From the NCBI GenBank assembly GCA_021779235.1, contig JAJYBA010000129.1, forward strand, positions 1-5,047: DNA of 5,047 bases, given 5' to 3'. The DNA is from Bacillota bacterium. GTDB taxonomy: Bacteria; Bacillota; Clostridia; Clostridiales; Clostridiaceae. Shown in pieces: positions 1 through 5,047 of the stretch. Made by a program: the position numbers and the translations under genes. The notes beneath the pieces were generated by a model. The model worked only from the letters and a program-made list of their open reading frames with translations. It did no database searches and was not told where the DNA came from. Each line of letters opens with the position of its first letter. Position 1 is the first letter of the stretch.

Positions 1-900
1 ACTTGCAAAAACACGTTCATCTTTTATTGCTGACAAAAAACGTACAAAAACAGCCTCTGTTATGATAGGGATTGGTACTGCTAAATCTAAAGCGCTTTGA
101 CTAGTCCATTTCCCCGTTCCCTTTTGACCTGCTTTGTCTAAAATAATATCAACCATATGTTTTCCAGACTCATTGTCTACTTGTGCAAATATTTCACTGG
201 TTATTTCCATTAAATAGCTATCAAGCTCTCCTCTATTCCACTCTGCAAAAACATCATGAAGCTGTTCATTAGAAAGTCCTACAACCTCTTTTAAAAGTGC
301 ATAAGCTTCACAAATAAGCTGCATGTCAGCATACTCAATACCATTATGAACCATCTTTACATAATGCCCTGCTCCATTTTCTCCGATATAAGTACAACAT
401 GGCTGCCCATCTACTTTTGCAGATATAGCTGTCAAAATCGGTTCTACTAATTTATAAGCATCAATCTGTCCACCAGGCATAATCGCTGGCCCTCTTAACG
501 CTCCTTCTTCTCCTCCAGAAACTCCAGTACCTATGAATTTAAAGCCCAAAGCTTCAAGTTCTTTGCTTCTACGTATTGTGTCCTGAAAAAATGAATTACC
601 GCCATCTATTACTATATCACCCTTTGATATATATGGTATTAAACTTTCTATAGCACCATCAACAGATTTCCCTGCTTTAATCATAAGTAATATTTTCCTT
701 GGTGTTTGAAGAGAATTTGCGAACTCTTCTATAGAATATGTTCCCACAATATTTTTTTCTTTAGCGTCTATCAATAATTCATCTATGGCAATTCTATTTT
801 GATCATATACTGAAACTGATAATCCTCTACTTTCAACATTTAAAGCAAGGTTTTTACCCATTACACCAATGCCTATAACTCCAAATTGCTGTTTATCCAT
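1..900 (-). CDS. gnd: 6-phosphogluconate dehydrogenase, decarboxylating (C-terminus cut by window edge)
   Basis: Cytosolic enzyme converting 6-phosphogluconate to ribulose 5-phosphate, CO2 and NAD(P)H. The first 300 residues are present; family members run to about 470, so the end of the all-helical C-terminal domain lies outside the window. Visible features are the Rossmann fingerprint GVIGIGVMG (residues 7-15), the substrate loop SGGEEGALRGP (128-138), the catalytic stretch HYVKMVHNGIEY (179-190) with Lys182 as the general base/acid and Glu189 as the acid, and the family signature ending in GQKGTGKW (258-265). The start is ATG at 900, preceded by a perfect AAAAAGGAGG (911-920) with a rather long 10-nt gap. 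The residues after the second strand are Tyr32-Asp33-Gln34 rather than the Asn-Arg of NADP+ enzymes, which suggests NAD+ use. As the last visible gene of the gluconate operon it corresponds to Bacillus gntZ. Family assignment is very secure; the cofactor is inferred. Confidence 0.97.
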   Translation of the reverse strand, partial: MDKQQFGVIGIGVMGKNLALNVESRGLSVSVYDQNRIAIDELLIDAKEKNIVGTYSIEEFANSLQTPRKILLMIKAGKSVDGAIESLIPYISKGDIVIDGGNSFFQDTIRRSKELEALGFKFIGTGVSGGEEGALRGPAIMPGGQIDAYKLVEPILTAISAKVDGQPCCTYIGENGAGHYVKMVHNGIEYADMQLICEAYALLKEVVGLSNEQLHDVFAEWNRGELDSYLMEITSEIFAQVDNESGKHMVDIILDKAGQKGTGKWTSQSALDLAVPIPIITEAVFVRFLSAIKDERVFAS

Positions 901-943
901 AATATAAATTCCTCCTTTTTAAAAACTTATACAGGAGAAGCAT
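893..943 (-). CDS. possible 16-residue leader peptide overlapping the gnd start
   Basis: An ATG at 943-941 opens a short frame encoding MLLLYKFLKRRNLYYG, ending with TAA at 895-893. It has a ribosome-binding-like AGGAG (953-949) five nucleotides upstream, and its stop overlaps the first eight bases of gnd in another frame, the usual geometry of translational coupling. Against it, the AGGAG lies in one arm of a perfect 13-bp hairpin and the ATG begins in the loop, so it would normally be hidden, and a frame this short can arise by chance. The peptide is hydrophobic at the start and basic in the middle, and I recognise no family. This is a candidate only. Confidence 0.18.
   Translation of the reverse strand: MLLLYKFLKRRNLYYG
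911..917 (-). promoter_or_regulatory. ribosome binding site of gnd
   Basis: The transcript reads AAGGAGG, a full match to the Shine-Dalgarno core, ten nucleotides before the gnd ATG. The spacing is slightly long, but no closer in-frame start exists. The AGGAG core could pair weakly with the CUCCU of the right arm of the upstream hairpin, so hairpin formation would leave the site free. Confidence 0.85.
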
Positions 944-957
944 AGCTTCTCCTGTAT
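921..957 (-). terminator. perfect hairpin between gntP and gnd; possible attenuator or mRNA-processing element
   Basis: The arms ATACAGGAGAAGC (957-945) and GCTTCTCCTGTAT (941-929) pair perfectly over 13 bp around a 3-nt loop. The downstream run is AAG then five T (925-921). It starts only 6 bp after the gntP stop. The T tract is short and displaced three bases from the stem, so I infer partial termination or protection of upstream gntKP mRNA ends rather than full termination, with gnd expressed at a lower level. A complete stop is unlikely, because I find no recognisable promoter in the gap and gnd belongs functionally to the operon. Confidence 0.55.
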
Positions 958-963
958 GAAATT

Positions 964-2283
964 TTAATGTACTATCACACTTAGTAATAGAACCATAACT
1001 AAACCAACCACAGAAATTATAGTTTCAAGTACTGACCAGGATTTTAAAGTTTCTGGTATTGATAGATTAAAATATTCTTTAAACATCCAAAAACCAGGAT
1101 CATTAACATGTGAAAATATTAAACTTCCTGCTCCTGTAGCTAATACCATAAGTTCAGGGCTAGCACCTGTTGCTGCAATTAATGGTCCTACAATACCTGA
1201 TGCTGTCATGCCCGCTACTGTTGCAGAGCCTAATGCTATTCTAAGTATTGCTGCGATTAACCATGCAAGTATTAATGGTGAAATAGTTGATCCTGTCATA
1301 ATTGCTGCAACATATTTAGCAACTCCACTATCTACTAAAACCTGTTTAAAGGCACCGCCTCCACCTATGATTAATAATATCATAGCTATTGCTGCTATAG
1401 ATTCACTTACAGTTTTCATTACTTCAGGCATCTTTTTGCCTCTATTTAGTCCAAAAGTGAATATAGCTAAAAGCACAGCTAAAAGTAATGCTATTACTGG
1501 ATCACCTAGAAAAGTAGTGTAGCTTAATATAGGTGAAGTTTTTGGTAGAAAAATAGTAGCAAAGGCTCTTGCTGCCATAAGTATTACTGGCACTAAAGCT
1601 GTAAACACACTTACTCCGAAACTAGGCATTTCTTTATCCGTGAATATCTTAGGGTTATATAATCCTTTTGGTATATCATGTTCCATATGTTTTAAAAACT
1701 TCGTAAATACAGGACCTGCAAGAATTACTGCAGGTATAGCAACCACAATACCATAAAGTAATGTCTTACCTAAATCTGCTTTGTAAATAGCCGCTATAGC
1801 TGTAGGACCTGGATGTGGTGGTAAGAATCCATGAGTAGCTGAAAGTGCTGCTGCCATTGGAACTCCTATATACAAAAGTGGAATATCAGCAGCTGCTGCT
1901 ATTGTAAATACTAGAGGTATTAAAAGTACAAAACCTATTTCATAAAATAATGCAATACCAACTATAAATCCTGTTACTACCACTGCTAATTGTATTCTTT
2001 TCTTTCCGAACTTGTCAATTAACGTCATTGCTATTCTTTGTGCTCCACCACTGTCTGCCATGAGCTTACCAAGCATAGCACCAAAGCCAAGCACCAATGC
2101 AAGTGTACCTAATGTACCACCAACACCCTTTGTAATAGAAGCTACAACATCAGGCAATTTCATGCCTTCCAAAATACCAACTGATAGAGCCACAAGAATT
2201 AATGACAAGAAACCATTTAATTTAAAAGCTATCATAAGAACTAATAATAACACAACCCCCAAAGCAACAATTAATAATGGCAT
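964..2283 (-). CDS. gntP: gluconate:H+ symporter, GntP family
   Basis: Inner-membrane permease of the GntP family that imports gluconate (or a close aldonic acid) with protons. The 439 residues match the usual length of about 440-450. The protein is hydrophobic throughout, with roughly a dozen membrane segments by eye, starting at residues 2-20 and 22-40 and ending at 418-438. Family-typical blocks are FGAMLGKLMADSGGAQRIA (67-85), HGFLPPHPGPTA (151-162), IIGGGGAFKQVLVDSG (305-320), RIALGSATVAG (348-358) and SHVNDPGFWMFKEYF (391-405). From memory the sequence follows Escherichia coli GntT closely along its whole length. The start is ATG at 2283, eight nucleotides after GGGGG in a polypurine ribosome site that abuts the gntK stop; only 15 bp separate the genes, so the two are surely cotranscribed and perhaps translationally coupled. 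Gluconate is the likely substrate because of the gntK and gnd neighbours; related permeases carry other sugar acids. Confidence 0.95.
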   Translation of the reverse strand: MPLLIVALGVVLLLVLMIAFKLNGFLSLILVALSVGILEGMKLPDVVASITKGVGGTLGTLALVLGFGAMLGKLMADSGGAQRIAMTLIDKFGKKRIQLAVVVTGFIVGIALFYEIGFVLLIPLVFTIAAAADIPLLYIGVPMAAALSATHGFLPPHPGPTAIAAIYKADLGKTLLYGIVVAIPAVILAGPVFTKFLKHMEHDIPKGLYNPKIFTDKEMPSFGVSVFTALVPVILMAARAFATIFLPKTSPILSYTTFLGDPVIALLLAVLLAIFTFGLNRGKKMPEVMKTVSESIAAIAMILLIIGGGGAFKQVLVDSGVAKYVAAIMTGSTISPLILAWLIAAILRIALGSATVAGMTASGIVGPLIAATGASPELMVLATGAGSLIFSHVNDPGFWMFKEYFNLSIPETLKSWSVLETIISVVGLVMVLLLSVIVH

Positions 2284-2290
2284 AATAAAA

Positions 2291-2298
2291 TCCCCCTT
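2291..2298 (-). promoter_or_regulatory. ribosome binding site of gntP, GGGGG variant
   Basis: The transcript reads AAGGGGGA directly after the gntK TAA, with seven nucleotides (TTTTATT) before the gntP ATG. G replaces the A of the standard GGAGG core, so pairing with 16S rRNA would use a G-U wobble. gntK carries the same variant, whereas gnd has the canonical form. Confidence 0.8.
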
Positions 2299-3822
2299 TT
2301 ATTTTTGTAATAAACCAATACTTACAAACTCATCTTTTAATTTTAAATATAATCTTTCGTAAATTTCAAAAGTTTTCATATAAACCTCATGATTTTTTAT
2401 ATCTGGTTTAAAGGTTTGAGAAATAGGAACTAATTTTTCTACTTCTTCTATATTATTTATAAGTCCTATTGCCTTCATACCAAGTACTACTGCTCCTAAA
2501 CAGGAACTTTCATAACTTTCTGCTATTACTACATTTTTATTAAATACATCTGCTAACATTTGAACCCACAGCTCAGATCTAACAAAACCTCCAGTAGCAT
2601 AGATTGTTTCAATATTGCCAGTCGTCTCCTCTAAAGCCTTTCCTACACTATAAATCCCAAATATCACTCCTTCCAAAAGTGCTCTAAGAAAATGCTCCCT
2701 CTTATGTGTAATATTTATCCCAAAGAAAGCTCCCTTTGAGTTTGCATCCCAATGTGGTGCTCTTTCTCCAAGCAGATAAGGCAAAAATATCAAACCATTT
2801 GCTCCTGCAGGTACTGACGACGCCTCTGCTGTCAATAATTCATAAGTATCAACACCTAAAGCTTCAGCCTGTGCTAATTCTATTTGTGAAAAATTATCTC
2901 TGAACCATCTAAAAATAATTCCTCCATTATTTACGGGACCTCCAAGAACAAAATGCTCTTCAGTAAGAATATAACTAAAAATTCTTTCACTCTCATCATT
3001 TTTAGGTTTATCGCTTATTATTCTTATAGCTCCACTAGTCCCGATTGTAACAGCAGCATCTCCAGGTTTTACTGCATTAGCACCAAGGTTTGCAAGACAA
3101 CCATCGCTTCCACCAATTATAAAGGGAGTCTCTAGGTCAATTCCCATTAAATCTGCATATTTTTTATTCATGCCTTTAAATACCTGTGTTGGAGATACTG
3201 GTGTGGATAACTTGTCATCGCTTATGCCTGCAACTTCTAATGAATTTTTATTCCACTGCAATTCATAAATATCAAATAAACCAGTAGCAGATGCAATTGA
3301 ATAATCCACAACGAATTTGCCAAACAATTTAAAGAAAACATATTCTTTAATAGAAATAAACTTACTTGTATTTTTAAATACTTCCTTCATATTGTCTTTC
3401 ATCCATGCAAGCTTACAAAGCGGTGACATTGGGTGAATTGGGGTGCCAGTTTTCATATAAATCTCATGGCCTATTTTGCTGTTTTTTATGTGCTCTGAAT
3501 ATTCTGTGCTTCTTGTATCTGCCCAAATAATGCAATCAGTTAATTTGTCTCCATTTTCATTTACAGCCATTATCCCATGCATAGCAGAGCTGAAACTCAC
3601 CCCAAGAAGTTTATTTCCTTTGTTAGCATTTTCACTTACTACACTTTTAATAGAGTTAATAACTGCCTCAAACATTTCCTCAGGACATTGTTCGCTCCAA
3701 GAAGGCTTAGGGTTTAAAATAGAATAGCCTATATTGTGCTTTGAAATTACATTTCCCTTCAAATCAAACGCAATTGCTTTAGTACTACTTGTTCCAACAT
3801 CTAGTCCAATTAAATACTCCAT
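2299..3822 (-). CDS. gntK: gluconokinase, FGGY carbohydrate kinase family
   Basis: Cytosolic kinase that phosphorylates imported gluconate with ATP to 6-phosphogluconate, the substrate of Gnd. The protein is 507 residues, close to the 513 of Bacillus subtilis GntK, and it resembles that protein (recalled from memory) more than xylulokinase or glycerol kinase. The N-terminal FGGY domain (about 1-245) starts with the phosphate-binding LIGLDVGTSSTKA (4-16) and holds SFSSAMHG (76-83), IWADTRS (99-105) and the GTPIHPMSPL stretch (126-135). Asp240 in IIGGSDG is the expected catalytic base. The C-terminal domain (about 255-450) has TIGTSGAIR (259-267), GGPVNNGG (294-301), LGERAPHW (351-358), a region close to FGGY signature 2 (364-384) and the nucleotide-binding YATGGF (408-413). 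All expected catalytic parts are intact. The start is ATG at 3822 behind AAAAGGGGG; it is the first gene after the operon promoter. Identity as gluconokinase rests on both similarity and the gntP and gnd neighbours. Confidence 0.95.
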   Translation of the reverse strand: MEYLIGLDVGTSSTKAIAFDLKGNVISKHNIGYSILNPKPSWSEQCPEEMFEAVINSIKSVVSENANKGNKLLGVSFSSAMHGIMAVNENGDKLTDCIIWADTRSTEYSEHIKNSKIGHEIYMKTGTPIHPMSPLCKLAWMKDNMKEVFKNTSKFISIKEYVFFKLFGKFVVDYSIASATGLFDIYELQWNKNSLEVAGISDDKLSTPVSPTQVFKGMNKKYADLMGIDLETPFIIGGSDGCLANLGANAVKPGDAAVTIGTSGAIRIISDKPKNDESERIFSYILTEEHFVLGGPVNNGGIIFRWFRDNFSQIELAQAEALGVDTYELLTAEASSVPAGANGLIFLPYLLGERAPHWDANSKGAFFGINITHKREHFLRALLEGVIFGIYSVGKALEETTGNIETIYATGGFVRSELWVQMLADVFNKNVVIAESYESSCLGAVVLGMKAIGLINNIEEVEKLVPISQTFKPDIKNHEVYMKTFEIYERLYLKLKDEFVSIGLLQK

Positions 3823-3827
3823 GTCAT

Positions 3828-3836
3828 CCCCCTTTT
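3828..3836 (-). promoter_or_regulatory. ribosome binding site of gntK
   Basis: The transcript reads AAAAGGGGG followed by ATGAC and the gntK ATG. It is the same GGGGG variant used by gntP. The ATG inside the spacer (3827-3825) is out of frame with the kinase and too close to the site to be used. Confidence 0.8.
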
Positions 3837-3907
3837 GAAATAAATTTTCTTTTTTCTCTTTATCATTCGTATAATTACTGCTTTTTGAAAATTATTCCCT
3901 TATTTTT

Positions 3908-3936
3908 ATTATATTCTAATGTAAAGGTTTTAACAA
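3908..3936 (-). promoter_or_regulatory. sigma-A promoter of the gntK-gntP-gnd operon
   Basis: On the minus strand there is a -35 box TTGTTA (3936-3931), a 17-bp spacer and a perfect -10 box TATAAT (3913-3908). The predicted transcription start is near 3900, giving a leader of about 78 nt. It lies downstream of the rpiR terminator, so the catabolic genes have their own promoter rather than depending on read-through from the regulator. The remaining leader is A-rich, and I see no riboswitch or strong hairpin in it. Confidence 0.8.
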
Positions 3937-3941
3937 GGTTT
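3924..3941. repeat. 11-bp tandem AAGGTTT repeat over the -35 box, candidate operator
   Basis: On the plus strand AAGGTTT occurs at 3924-3930 and again at 3935-3941, exactly 11 bp apart, so the two copies face the same side of the helix. They cover the -35 box and the upstream part of the spacer of the gntK promoter, a typical place for a repressor. A related AAGGTAATTTT sits at 4954-4964 upstream of rpiR. Assignment to the neighbouring RpiR protein is inference. Confidence 0.35.
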
Positions 3942-3959
3942 TTTTGAAAATATTTTTCA
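3938..3959 (-). promoter_or_regulatory. UP-element-like A/T tract upstream of the gntK promoter
   Basis: Directly upstream of the -35 box the minus strand fits the established RNA polymerase alpha-subunit UP consensus core AAAWWTWTTTTNNNAAA at every defined position (3957-3941), at -57 to -41 if transcription starts at 3900. The same bases contain the palindrome TGAAAA-N3-TTTTCA (3945-3959), which could instead be a repressor or activator operator. Chance is a real concern in DNA this A/T rich, but sequence and register fit together. Confidence 0.5.
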
Positions 3960-3968
3960 TTATTATAT

Positions 3969-3995
3969 AAAAAAATACACTCTCGTGGAGTGTAT
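3969..3995 (-). terminator. intrinsic terminator of the RpiR-family regulator gene
   Basis: On the minus strand an 8-bp stem, ATACACTC (3995-3988) with GAGTGTAT (3982-3975), closes a 5-nt loop and is followed by six T (3974-3969). It starts about 10 bp after the regulator stop codon. It isolates the regulator transcript from gntK, though its modest stem may allow some read-through. Confidence 0.85.
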
Positions 3996-4005
3996 GAAAA
4001 TTATT

Positions 4006-4854
4006 TTAATATCTTTTATTTGCTATAGCTTCTCTAATTTGGCCTAAAGCCTTATAATAATTATCTTGATCCTTTAAACAAGTACCAACAAACAAACAGT
4101 CAATAAGTGATAATGCGCTAATCCTTGATTCCATCGCCTCACTTTTTGATAAATTTTCTTTACCATAGGATACGAGAACCACATCTGATGCCTTTAATAT
4201 AGGAGATTTGTAATTTGAAGTTATAGATATTATTTTTACTCCTTTTTCTTTTGCAATTCGCAGGTTCTCTACTAAATCCTTATTACTTCCAGTATTTGAA
4301 ACAGCTATTATACAGTCATTCTCATCATACATGGAACTTATCATTGCTTGAAAATGAGAATCCTCATGAAAGACACAGTATTTCCCTGTTCTCATGAATT
4401 TATGATATGCATCCAGAGCTATTGCTGCAGAACCACCCATACCAAAAAAAGCTATTCTTTTCGCTTTATGAATATACCCTATAGCTTTATCTAAATCCTT
4501 ACTATCATTTATTCTTAAAGTTTCATTTAGTGAACTTATTGTGGAGTTAAATACCTTTTGCATTAAAACCAAGGTATCATCATTCTCTTTTATTTCTTCA
4601 TGTATATTTACAAGTGGCTGTACAATTTCACTAGCTATTCTTATCTTTAAATCCTGATATCCTTTAAAACCTAATTTTTTACTAAGTCTAAATACCGTGG
4701 CTTCCCCACATTTACAATTTTCTGCTAGCTCAGTTATAGATGAATGGATAATATCCGTTGGGTTTTTTAGTATGTATTCTCCAACTCTTTTTTCCGCTCC
4801 CTTAAGCTCTGAATATATATTTCTTAGTCTTTCTATACCACCTATGTCATTCAT
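4006..4854 (-). CDS. RpiR/MurR-family transcriptional regulator of the gluconate operon
   Basis: A DNA-binding regulator of 282 residues, the standard size for the family. The N-terminal HTH domain (about 1-77) contains IHSSITELAENC (36-47) and the recognition helix region GEATVFRLSKKLGFKGYQDL (50-69). The C-terminal SIS phosphosugar-binding domain (about 120-255) shows KRIAFFGMGGSAAIALDAYHKF (132-153) and AVSNTGSNKDLVENLRIAKEKG (184-205), with the Ser/Thr-rich loops that hold sugar phosphates. No extra domain is present. The start is ATG at 4854, seven nucleotides after AGGTGG (4867-4862). It has its own promoter and terminator and lies immediately upstream of gntK in the same direction. A cytosolic sensor of 6-phosphogluconate or a similar phosphosugar is the natural inference, but effector and mode (repressor or activator) cannot be read from sequence. 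The Bacillus operon uses an unrelated GntR-type regulator at this position. Confidence 0.93.
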   Translation of the reverse strand: MNDIGGIERLRNIYSELKGAEKRVGEYILKNPTDIIHSSITELAENCKCGEATVFRLSKKLGFKGYQDLKIRIASEIVQPLVNIHEEIKENDDTLVLMQKVFNSTISSLNETLRINDSKDLDKAIGYIHKAKRIAFFGMGGSAAIALDAYHKFMRTGKYCVFHEDSHFQAMISSMYDENDCIIAVSNTGSNKDLVENLRIAKEKGVKIISITSNYKSPILKASDVVLVSYGKENLSKSEAMESRISALSLIDCLFVGTCLKDQDNYYKALGQIREAIANKRY

Positions 4855-4885
4855 TATATTACCACCTAACAGTATTTTTAGCTTT

Positions 4886-4915
4886 ATTTTACCATTAAAA
4901 CATATAGAGTATCAA
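4886..4915 (-). promoter_or_regulatory. promoter of the RpiR-family regulator
   Basis: The minus strand has TTGATA (4915-4910), an 18-bp spacer and TAAAAT (4891-4886). A TG one base before the -10 box makes it an extended -10 promoter. The predicted start near 4879 gives a leader of only about 25 nt, just enough for the ribosome binding site. Confidence 0.65.
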
Positions 4916-4922
4916 CCTATTG

Positions 4923-4948
4923 TTCATAATTGTGGCGTTTTTCATAAT
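4923..4948. repeat. direct repeat upstream of the regulator promoter, candidate regulatory site
   Basis: TTCATAAT occurs on the plus strand at 4923-4930 and 4941-4948, 18 bp apart start to start, immediately upstream of the -35 box of the regulator. On the minus strand both copies read ATTATGAA followed by AAA or CAA. The TGAA core recalls the TGAAAA palindrome beside the gntK promoter, so an autoregulatory site is possible. The rest of this intergenic stretch is A/T rich, with a short ACCTAAGGT palindrome at 4950-4958. Confidence 0.3.
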
Positions 4949-5008
4949 CACCTAAGGTAATTTTAGAACCCGAGGAATTTATTTAAACTTTTTCGATACT
5001 CCAATTGA

Positions 5009-5038
5009 TTGTTAATATATACCATGAAATGTTATAAT
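5009..5038 (+). promoter_or_regulatory. divergent plus-strand promoter leading out of the window
   Basis: On the plus strand TTGTTA (5009-5014), an 18-bp spacer and a perfect TATAAT (5033-5038) form a sigma-A promoter. The predicted start lies near 5045, so the gene it serves is outside the window to the right and would be divergent from the regulator. The -35 box is identical to that of the gntK promoter. No coding sequence can be assigned. Confidence 0.5.
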
Positions 5039-5047
5039 ATTATTAGA

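Noticed and set aside
1208..1522. Plus-strand open frame of 104 codons inside gntP
   Set aside because: It is antisense to a conserved permease region, has no credible ribosome site, and its protein is low-complexity Ala/Ile/Thr-rich as expected for an antisense shadow.
2012..2362. Plus-strand open frame of 116 codons across the gntP start
   Set aside because: It runs antisense over both the gntP 5' end and the gntK 3' end, and its product resembles no protein I know.
2953..3727. Two plus-strand open frames within gntK
   Set aside because: Both are antisense to conserved kinase motifs and show no ribosome binding site or recognisable product.
2299..3822. Xylulokinase or glycerol kinase identity for the FGGY kinase
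   Set aside because: The sequence follows Bacillus GntK over its whole length (SFSSAMH, GTPIHPM, GGPVNNGG, SYESSCLG), and the neighbours are a gluconate permease and 6-phosphogluconate dehydrogenase.
4930..4948. Possible catabolite-responsive (cre) site, TGAAAAACGCCACA on the minus strand
   Set aside because: With the central CG aligned, most defined positions of TGWAANCGNTNWCA fail; an extra base would be needed. No better cre match was seen near either promoter.
4697..4960. Plus-strand open frame over the regulator start
   Set aside because: It is antisense to the conserved HTH domain and runs through the regulator's promoter.
1..5047. CRISPR array, insertion sequence, tRNA/rRNA, riboswitch or phage element
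   Set aside because: No regularly spaced repeats, transposase-like frame, terminal inverted repeats or structured RNA core was seen; nearly all the window is occupied by four intact or edge-cut metabolic genes.

Overview
The window looks like chromosomal DNA of a low-GC Firmicute, most likely Clostridium or a close relative. The base composition is strongly A+T rich by eye, codons end mostly in A or T, ribosome binding sites are strong and purine rich, and promoters are of the sigma-A type. All four genes lie on the minus strand and form one recognisable gluconate-use locus. In transcription order it runs RpiR-family regulator, gluconokinase (gntK), gluconate:H+ symporter (gntP), then decarboxylating 6-phosphogluconate dehydrogenase (gnd, or gntZ), which is cut off by the left window edge.

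Layout from right to left. Positions 4855-5047 are an intergenic region with a minus-strand promoter for the regulator, an upstream direct repeat, and a plus-strand promoter firing out of the window. The rpiR-type regulator is at 4006-4854 and is followed at once by an intrinsic terminator (3969-3995). Positions 3823-3968 hold the promoter of the catabolic operon: a TTGTTA-17-TATAAT core, a near-perfect UP-element match, and an 11-bp tandem repeat over the -35 box. gntK (2299-3822) and gntP (964-2283) are 15 bp apart. A 63-bp gap with a perfect 13-bp hairpin separates gntP from gnd (1-900, partial).

How the genes work together: GntP imports gluconate with protons, GntK phosphorylates it to 6-phosphogluconate, and Gnd oxidatively decarboxylates that to ribulose 5-phosphate, feeding the pentose phosphate pathway. 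The RpiR protein, with an N-terminal HTH and C-terminal SIS domain, probably senses a phosphosugar and controls the operon. The gene order matches the Bacillus subtilis gntRKPZ operon, but the regulator is from a different family.

This is a conventional sugar-acid operon and I see no sign of a novel system. The points most worth checking are the Asp-Gln pair in the dinucleotide-binding loop of Gnd (suggesting NAD+ rather than NADP+), the gntP-gnd hairpin with a possible 16-codon leader peptide overlapping the gnd start, the UP-element promoter, and the regulator swap.
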